64,000 nucleotides of DNA from Rhopalosiphum padi. Taxonomy: Eukaryota; Arthropoda; Insecta; Hemiptera; Aphididae. How positions within the stretch are numbered: position 1 is the first letter of the stretch; every line of letters begins with the position of its first letter. Positions 57,160 through 64,000 of this stretch are shown piece by piece. The DNA is taken from assembly GCF_020882245.1 (NCBI RefSeq), contig NC_083597.1, forward strand, positions 78,408,152 to 78,472,151. The letters run 5' to 3'. The notes under the pieces are model-generated. The model was not told the origin of the DNA. It worked only from the letters and a program-made list of their open reading frames with translations, and did not search any database. Position numbers and translations under genes: made by a program.

Positions 57160-60100
57160 CTACATCAGTTTTTTATAAGTGATATAAACAGTAAATATAA
57201 TTAATAATAGTATAACAGCAATCACGTCCAAAAGATAGTATTGATACCACGTCAGATTGAATGCATAAGATTTTAAGTGAACTGCACTTTTATGACGACA
57301 AACATATTCTGTCCAATAAACAACCGATCTTGCTGGAGTCATAGGTCGATCTTGGAAACGATTAGAAACTATATTGGCGTTTTTCCGATATCTTTAAAAA
57401 AAGTTTTTACAGTGTCGTGTTTTTATAATTTTAACCAACAACAGTTATATTATGATAGTTAAATTTAACGTTTACTTCAACTCACTTTTTATTGTTAATT
57501 AATTCATTAACTGCATTAAAAATATTTTCTTTAGTTACAGATAATAAGTCTATAGAAATTGCCATTCCTGCGTCCACTAAATTTTCTATATTTCTAGGCT
57601 GATCATAGAATACGGGAAGTCCAAGAACTGGAACACTGGCATCTATAGCTTCATAAACACCAGATATACCTCCGTGACTGATGAATAACTTTACTTTTGG
57701 ATGCACTATATAAGAAACGAATGATACAAAAATATGTTGTGTTGTGTTTAATTTAAAAACAATTTCATTGTATCATATAATATATATGTAAGTAAATAAT
57801 AAATACTTACATAGTATTTCACGCTGAGGAAACCATTTACGTGTCATCACATTTATTGGTTTGTTTTTCATTTCGCCTTCATACTTCCATAATATTCTCT
57901 GAGGAACTTTCGACAGGCCGTCTTTACACGCGTTTTGGATATGGTCCGGCAACGTTGACATTTCCACGATCGATCCAAAAGTGAAGTAAATTACTCCATG
58001 CGGCGAATTATCGATGTATTCTAAAATATCCTGTAGTTCAAAAAATGTAAATTGTTATATTATATTATTAATATCAGACTAATAGTCTGTATTAATTTAT
58101 AACTCTCAAAAATAAGTAGCGTCATTTTGCAGGTATTGATGACTGGGGGGTTTGGTAAAAAGTTTTCACTAGGTTAAACTGCTTGAAAATTTATAAGGTT
58201 CCTCTTCCGCATAATTTATTCATTTACCAACTAAAAAGTATCAATTTTTTTATAATCATTTAAAGTTAAAATTTTAAAAAGGGTACCTACATATTTTTTG
58301 TAGTCAAAAACTTATGAAAATTTTGTTTTTATATCTGAGGTTTTAAAATTGAATATCAGATTCTTCATTAGTTTTTCTAACAGTTATATATATAAAAAAA
58401 AAATGTTTACCAGAAAGACATTATTTTTTATGACCGTTTGACTTGTACGACATTGCATATTCCATATAATATTATAATATATACTCGTATAATACCTATA
58501 ATAACTATTTCTCTTTAATGAATTTTGATATTTCGTTGTAATTCAAAAACTAATAACTGTAGATATTTTGAATTTTCACCAAATGTTTATGTTAGTATTT
58601 CCAATACAATATCATTTTTATTTTTTGGTATGCATTTTAAGTTCAAAATTTGACGAAATACGTTAAATTCTTGACAATTTAGTGACTATTTTAAAGTAAA
58701 AATTTGTAAAATTTTCAATTTTTACATTTAAAGTTTGAAAATTTAATATAATGTTTTTCATAAGTAATTAGTAATTCATATTGTATCCAATATATTTATA
58801 AATATACACAAATACAATTTTTCCTGTTGGCATCTGAAGTTAAAATTTGCTTAAAATTACCTACATATTTTTAAAATGAATACTACGATGTCAATTTTTT
58901 TTTGTAATTCAAAAAAATTATTCTCGAAGATTTAAAACTTATACATAGGTACTATGAATTTTACTAATCGTAATATTTTCAAAAATATGTAGATTTATTT
59001 ACTATGAACCTATTTACACTGTTTTATGGTTAGGTGGTATTGACTCAAAAATAAACAACAATATAATTTAATAATAGCAATATTAATAAATACATATGCA
59101 AAATTTAATATACTTTAGTGATGTTGATTAACATTACTTTCTGCTCAGATTTTTTTTTTAAAAACAACGATATATCATTAAATTCAAATTTAACATATAT
59201 TCATTAGGTATAAGATCTACTCGACAAATTGTACAGCAGAGCAGTATTCATTTGCTCATGTTTTTATTCATCTGTATTACAATTTTTTTTTACAGATTTG
59301 TTTTATTCTATAGCAGGTATGGAAAATATATGACACGTGAAAAGTTAAAATAATTTTTTAATCCAAATATCAACGAATTGGCATCAAGTACCTATTGAAA
59401 AAAAAAAATTAAGAAAATAAATAATTAAAAAAGTAATGTTATTATATTATGTATTACCTAAACTAAGCTTTTTTTTATGTTAATACATTAATCATACAAT
59501 AAAATTACAATAATTTTTTTCTTACTATATCGCAGGAAATAATATAATATATAATAATATGACACGCTCGAAAAAAATGTTAATTTTTGGTACGTAGCGT
59601 TCAAAAATATTCAAATAATTTGCCACCCCTGTTCTATAGCAATAGCTTAATTTATTTGGTTATTCACTGAATTTCTACTATTAATTTCTACTTATAAATT
59701 ATAGTTAAAGAGTAGGTGTGTAGTATAAGTTGCATATATATAAACTATACGTTTACTAGGTAAACGGCTCACGCCCGGCTAAAAAGGAAGAAATAAAAAG
59801 TTTGACATTTATTAAATTATATAACAATGTCAATGTGGTTATTATACATTAAAATGGCCACTATTTATTTATTTTTTATAAGTATTCAATTAAAAAAAAA
59901 TTATCAGGTTTTTTCAAGAGAAATTAAATTCATTTTTTGTATAGGCAATTTCTTTACAAAAGCACTTTTATTTCAGATTGTTCGGCCCGAAACTTAATAT
60001 AGGAATGACCGTTTGTGCTAAAGCCTAGAAAGGAACATTTGTGTTTTAAAGGAAGTCGAAGGCCGGAGCGCTGTATCGATATTTTTAAAAACGTGATTCC

Positions 60101-61404
60101 AATATTTTGTCGTTGCATCATAACGTATATAATCATCATACATTTTAATTTTTTAATTACATTTTAAATTATAATTTTCTATCCATAAATAGTAGCTTTT
60201 TTTAGATTTAACTAGAAGTTTTATTTAGTGCTCACCCAACATGAATATATCAATATACGTCATTGATATTTATTATTATTTATTTTTCAAAAGCAAAAAA
60301 TACTATAGTATTGTAGGTTAGAAGTAAGTATTTAAAAATATTATAATTATTATGTGCCTATTAGTTTACATTTTAACTAATATATTAGTACCTATAGGTA
60401 GTTGTATAATAATTTATAGTTTTATACCCAATATATGCCCTCAGTTTAAAAAGATGTACGAGTATAATAGGAAACTTTGAAAGATTTTCAAGGAGCAGAT
60501 TAAAATTTCACCTCTTTTAAAAAATATATAACAGTGAAATGACGCCACTGAGATAATGATTTTATATGGAATATTTACTCACCGTGGGTATATCTTTTTT
60601 GGGCGATTGTAAATGTATACCACCTACTTGTATTACGTTTGGTGGAAACGGTCTTGGTGCTTCGGTAATGTAATGCGTATTAAGAAACACGATAGATGGT
60701 TTAACTGGTTCCATTAAATCGTACTCACCGGGGTTGTTTATCTTCATTTCAGATTCTTTTCGTATACTTAAAAATGAGCTATAGGCGTAAAATAGAGAAT
60801 TCGTTAATCGCTGAAAAAAAGTTCTGGGAACGGAGTGATAGGCCATTATATGTGACACGGATGCTGGATTGGGACTGTTTCCTATTATGCTATACTCAAT
60901 TGTCGTTTTCAACGGCGAGGGGGATGAAAATATGATCGGTATATCCAATTTGGCGGCTATGTAAGTGACACATTCCGATGCAGCTCGTTCGACAATAATT
61001 AAATCGTAATCAAACTGTTTATAATTAAGTATGATATTTTTCATTTTGGGATGTTCATATATAATACTGCAAATGCAACGGGTCCAGTTCATGACCAAAG
61101 GTATCATTACCGTAGATTTTCTAAAGCTTTCCATTACGAAATGGGAGTCAATACCGACATCCATCGCGGAAATTTCATTTGATATGTCGATCTCCGTATA
61201 GTTGATTCGCTCTCCGTCGGGGAGTGGAGTAAATGCAGTAATGCGATGGCCATTGTCTGTCAAAGCTCGGAGAAGTGCGCTCATGAAATTCCAATGGCTT
61301 CTACCTGTAACTGGCTCTATAGCAAGAATGTTCATAGCTGTGATTGGTGTATTGGACCACGAAACGGTAATGGTAGTAATAAATAACATCGTACAAACAG
61401 ACAT
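57160..61404 (-). CDS. UDP-glycosyltransferase (UGT, family 1)
   Basis: ER-membrane enzyme that transfers sugar, in insects usually glucose, from UDP-sugar to small lipophilic compounds; used for detoxification and pigment or hormone conjugation. Four exons, 60583-61404, 57811-58030, 57486-57705 and 57160-57391, join in frame to 497 residues, a typical UGT length. A cleavable signal peptide (about residues 1-23) is followed by the catalytic-His context GRSHWNF (H37). The C-terminal half holds FTFGSIVEMSTLP, KWFPQREIL-LHPKVKLF, ISHGGISGVYEA and LPVFYDQPRN (donor-sugar D-Q pair). RPMTPARSVVYWTEYVCRHK leads into a membrane anchor (YYLLDVIAVILLLIIFTVYI) and a short lysine-bearing tail. All catalytic features are intact. 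Intron 1 (2.55 kb) contains dispersed repeat sequence. No neighbouring UGT copy is in the window. Confidence 0.96.
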
Positions 61405-64000
61405 GCTTATTATTATTTAAAAACACAGTCTATGTTCTTGATGAGTTTTTGTGCTATAAATGCCTGAATATACCTGCAATTTTTATCAAGTATCAAAATT
61501 TTTGTTCTTTGAACAATGCAATAAGATAGAAAAAATATATTTTTACTTTATATATAATTTTTAACATATAATTAACTATTGATTGGATAGTCTGAATTAT
61601 TATCTTCCACAGTCAACACTCAGAGCTGTCCTGAGATCAACTATAGACTATAAGGTCATAAGACACAAATTATTATACTATATAGATACTAGGTACTTAT
61701 ACATTTTGTAACAGATTTATCAATTTAACAATAAAACTTTGTTGTTTCAATGTTGACAATATTATTATCAATTCTACATACATTTTTATCATTATGATTG
61801 CAATTTCTCTTGCGGTTTAATTACTTTATTTTTTAATGATGATCTGTTATCAGATTTAGCAAATCACTTGAATATAAAAGTTTTTTTTTAATAACGAATA
61901 CCTTATATACAACGTGATTCACCGAACATATTAATCGGCTCACCCCTTTTTCTTTAATAATGTGCAGTTATTTAAAATCTAATTTTGGAATTTTTAAATT
62001 TATTTAAAAATGATATTTCCAATATTTCTAGATTTTTTTAATACTTATAAGGAGTAGTATTTATTGTGGAAATATAAATTTATATTTTTCAAATAAAAAC
62101 TGGTATTTTCCATCAAATTATTAAATATATAATTTTTTTTTAAATTATGAAGTCATAAAATCAAAATTCATAGATTCATAGTTATTTAACTTTAATTATT
62201 AAATATAATACCTACGTCATTATGATTTACTGATGATAATGGATTTAGAAGATATGGTTTTTTACGATGACTTGAAAAGTGTATTAATTTAATATCTATC
62301 TGTCAACTTTTATTATTTGTTAAAATGGCCAAAGTATAATAATTACTAAATCCAATAGTACATCTAAATAACCAATTTTAGGAATTTTATACTCAGTACG
62401 AATATTTTAATAACTGTAAACCTACTCGTTCAAATTTTGAATTTTTGAAAAAATTAAAGTAAAATAAAAGGGTTCTAGTTTGAAAAACAATAGTTTATAT
62501 CGTTACAGGAAACTTTTTGAGTAGTGCAAATAATCTCAAGAATTTGAAAAATAAAGTATATTTAAAAGTTCCAAAAATCAGAATTTGAATAAATTCATTA
62601 TTAATTAATAATACTGGGAGTGGGCACGCTTAGTTAATTAACCTATGTAAATATGTTACGTAAACCATAAGTACAATTTATTCTATTATAAAATAGTTTT
62701 TAGTGTAGGTACCTACTTGAAATTTCGAAACGTCATACCTCACTAGTTTTTAGCTGTTCGGGTATTAAAAGTTTAATTGTTATAGGTATTTACTTTAAAA
62801 GTTTAAACATATTCTATACAACTATGCCTACCTATAAAATATGAATTTTATAGAACTTCATAAAAATAGTAAAGCTATATTACAAAATATAGATTTTTGA
62901 GTTTAAAATATAGTTAATGACGTGAAGTTGTATTGCTGCAGTCTGCATTGTTTATAGGTTAGGTTTATTTTATTAAAATATTTTACACAACAAATTTAAA
63001 ACTACTATAGATGGGTACTTTAATAAACTGATAAGGGCCAATGTTTTATACTTGAAAATATACAATATAAATTAAATAATAATTATAAATATATATAATA
63101 ACATATTTACTTACCTATAGTTAACCGTTAACCAATAACCAAGTACTTAATAAACAACAGACATATAGGTACCGATGAAAAATTCTTAATAATAACAAAA
63201 ACATTATTTTATTAAATGTTAGATTAGGAACCAACTTAATATACGATTAAAAATATTATTTGACATTCAAGTGTCTAATGTTTATAGTACGTTTGGAATC
63301 CATTTAAAGTATTCATGTTTAGATAAACGATAAATTAAAGTCTAGAATGTAATCTAATAGCTATTGTAGTGATAATTTTAAAAATATTCAATTATAATGT
63401 TATTGTTAGAAATTATTATTAAAACGTATTAAATTATATAATAATATGATGAGATGTGATCAATAAGTACACATAATATATGAAACATAATAAATATATG
63501 TATAACTATATGCTCCAATAAGTACTTCATAAGAATAAACATAATTATCTCTTGTACTACAGTCATTTACTAACGGCATGCTTACATCATATTCTAATAG
63601 TTGTATAATTAACGAATGATGATTGAATTAATTTAAGTCGAAAAAACGTCAGTAATAAAAATTAGTACCTACAAAATATTGCTCAAGTATAGATACAATT
63701 TGGCCAAGTATAGGTTTACTACTTTACTACGCAAGTCTGAAGTTTTGCGTGTAAATTTTTTTCTAAAAAAATAATCTGAAATCCTCGCATATAAATTAAA
63801 TCACTAGTAACTATACTAAACTGTATTGAGGCTACTTGAAATGCAACGCGTGTTTAATTTAAAATCTGTATCGATAAGTTAATTCACACTCAAATTAAAA
63901 AAAAAAAAGGGTTTGGTGAGTTCTCACACGAAACATAGTACATAACAAATATAAGCGGTTACATCTTACATATGTAAGTTTCTACACGTAAAAATATATA
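61405..64000. other. AT-rich upstream region of the UGT gene
   Basis: No gene, RNA or clear mobile element is seen. Only short AT-rich ORFs and homopolymer runs are present. The UGT promoter is expected near 61405-61600 but no motif can be assigned. Confidence 0.5.

Noticed and set aside
61202..61420. 72-residue plus-strand ORF
   Set aside because: Antisense shadow of UGT exon 1.
1..64000. CRISPR arrays, operon-like bacterial genes, tRNA or rRNA genes
   Set aside because: No regularly spaced repeats, no prokaryotic gene structure, and no tRNA A/B box pair or rRNA segment that I could recognise by eye; a tRNAscan run would settle the tRNA question.

Overview
The window is a stretch of insect nuclear genome, most likely from an aphid. 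It is very AT-rich, with spliced genes that have short exons and canonical GT/AG boundaries. All gene products resemble insect or animal proteins. The intergenic and intronic DNA is full of small non-autonomous hAT and pogo/Tigger elements and fold-back repeats of the kind common in aphid genomes. The assignment to aphids is an inference from repeat style and protein affinity; no diagnostic marker gene is present.

Layout from left to right: 1-3600 is repeat-bearing intergenic DNA. SEC23 (COPII coat, + strand, 16 coding exons) runs 3602-7388 and converges on a calcineurin-B homologous protein (CHP1-like, - strand, 7778-8972). This in turn diverges from MSS4/RABIF (+, 9540-9988). NELF-C/D (TH1, - strand, 13 exons) occupies 11760-17275 and carries transposons in its introns. 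A gene desert (17.3-23.0 kb) holds fold-back and pogo-like elements. A 10-exon gene (+, 23029-27304) encodes a protein that I read as an N-terminal SAP-like helix pair, an AT-hook and a C-terminal divergent SIAH/SINA-type domain without a RING. A sideroflexin gene (-, 28565-40410 plus probable 5' exons) is stretched over 12 kb by transposon-laden introns.

Next is the most interesting locus. RNase P subunit RPP14 (-, 44431-45545) is followed immediately by the mitochondrial import oxidoreductase MIA40/CHCHD4 (-, 44061-44447). The stop codon of the first ORF lies inside the start region of the second (17-nt overlap), which looks like an animal dicistronic mRNA. A short ZAD-domain protein (+, 46381-50549) starts in a CpG-rich island. 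After another repeat-rich interval, a complete UDP-glycosyltransferase (-, 57160-61404) has four coding exons. 61.4-64.0 kb shows no gene.

The genes are mostly housekeeping (secretion, Rab regulation, transcription pausing, mitochondrial transport and import, tRNA processing) plus one detoxification enzyme. They do not form one pathway. The coupling of RPP14 to MIA40 is the one arrangement that suggests co-expression. Exon phases were followed by hand for every gene and all joins keep the frame, but no transcript evidence was available.
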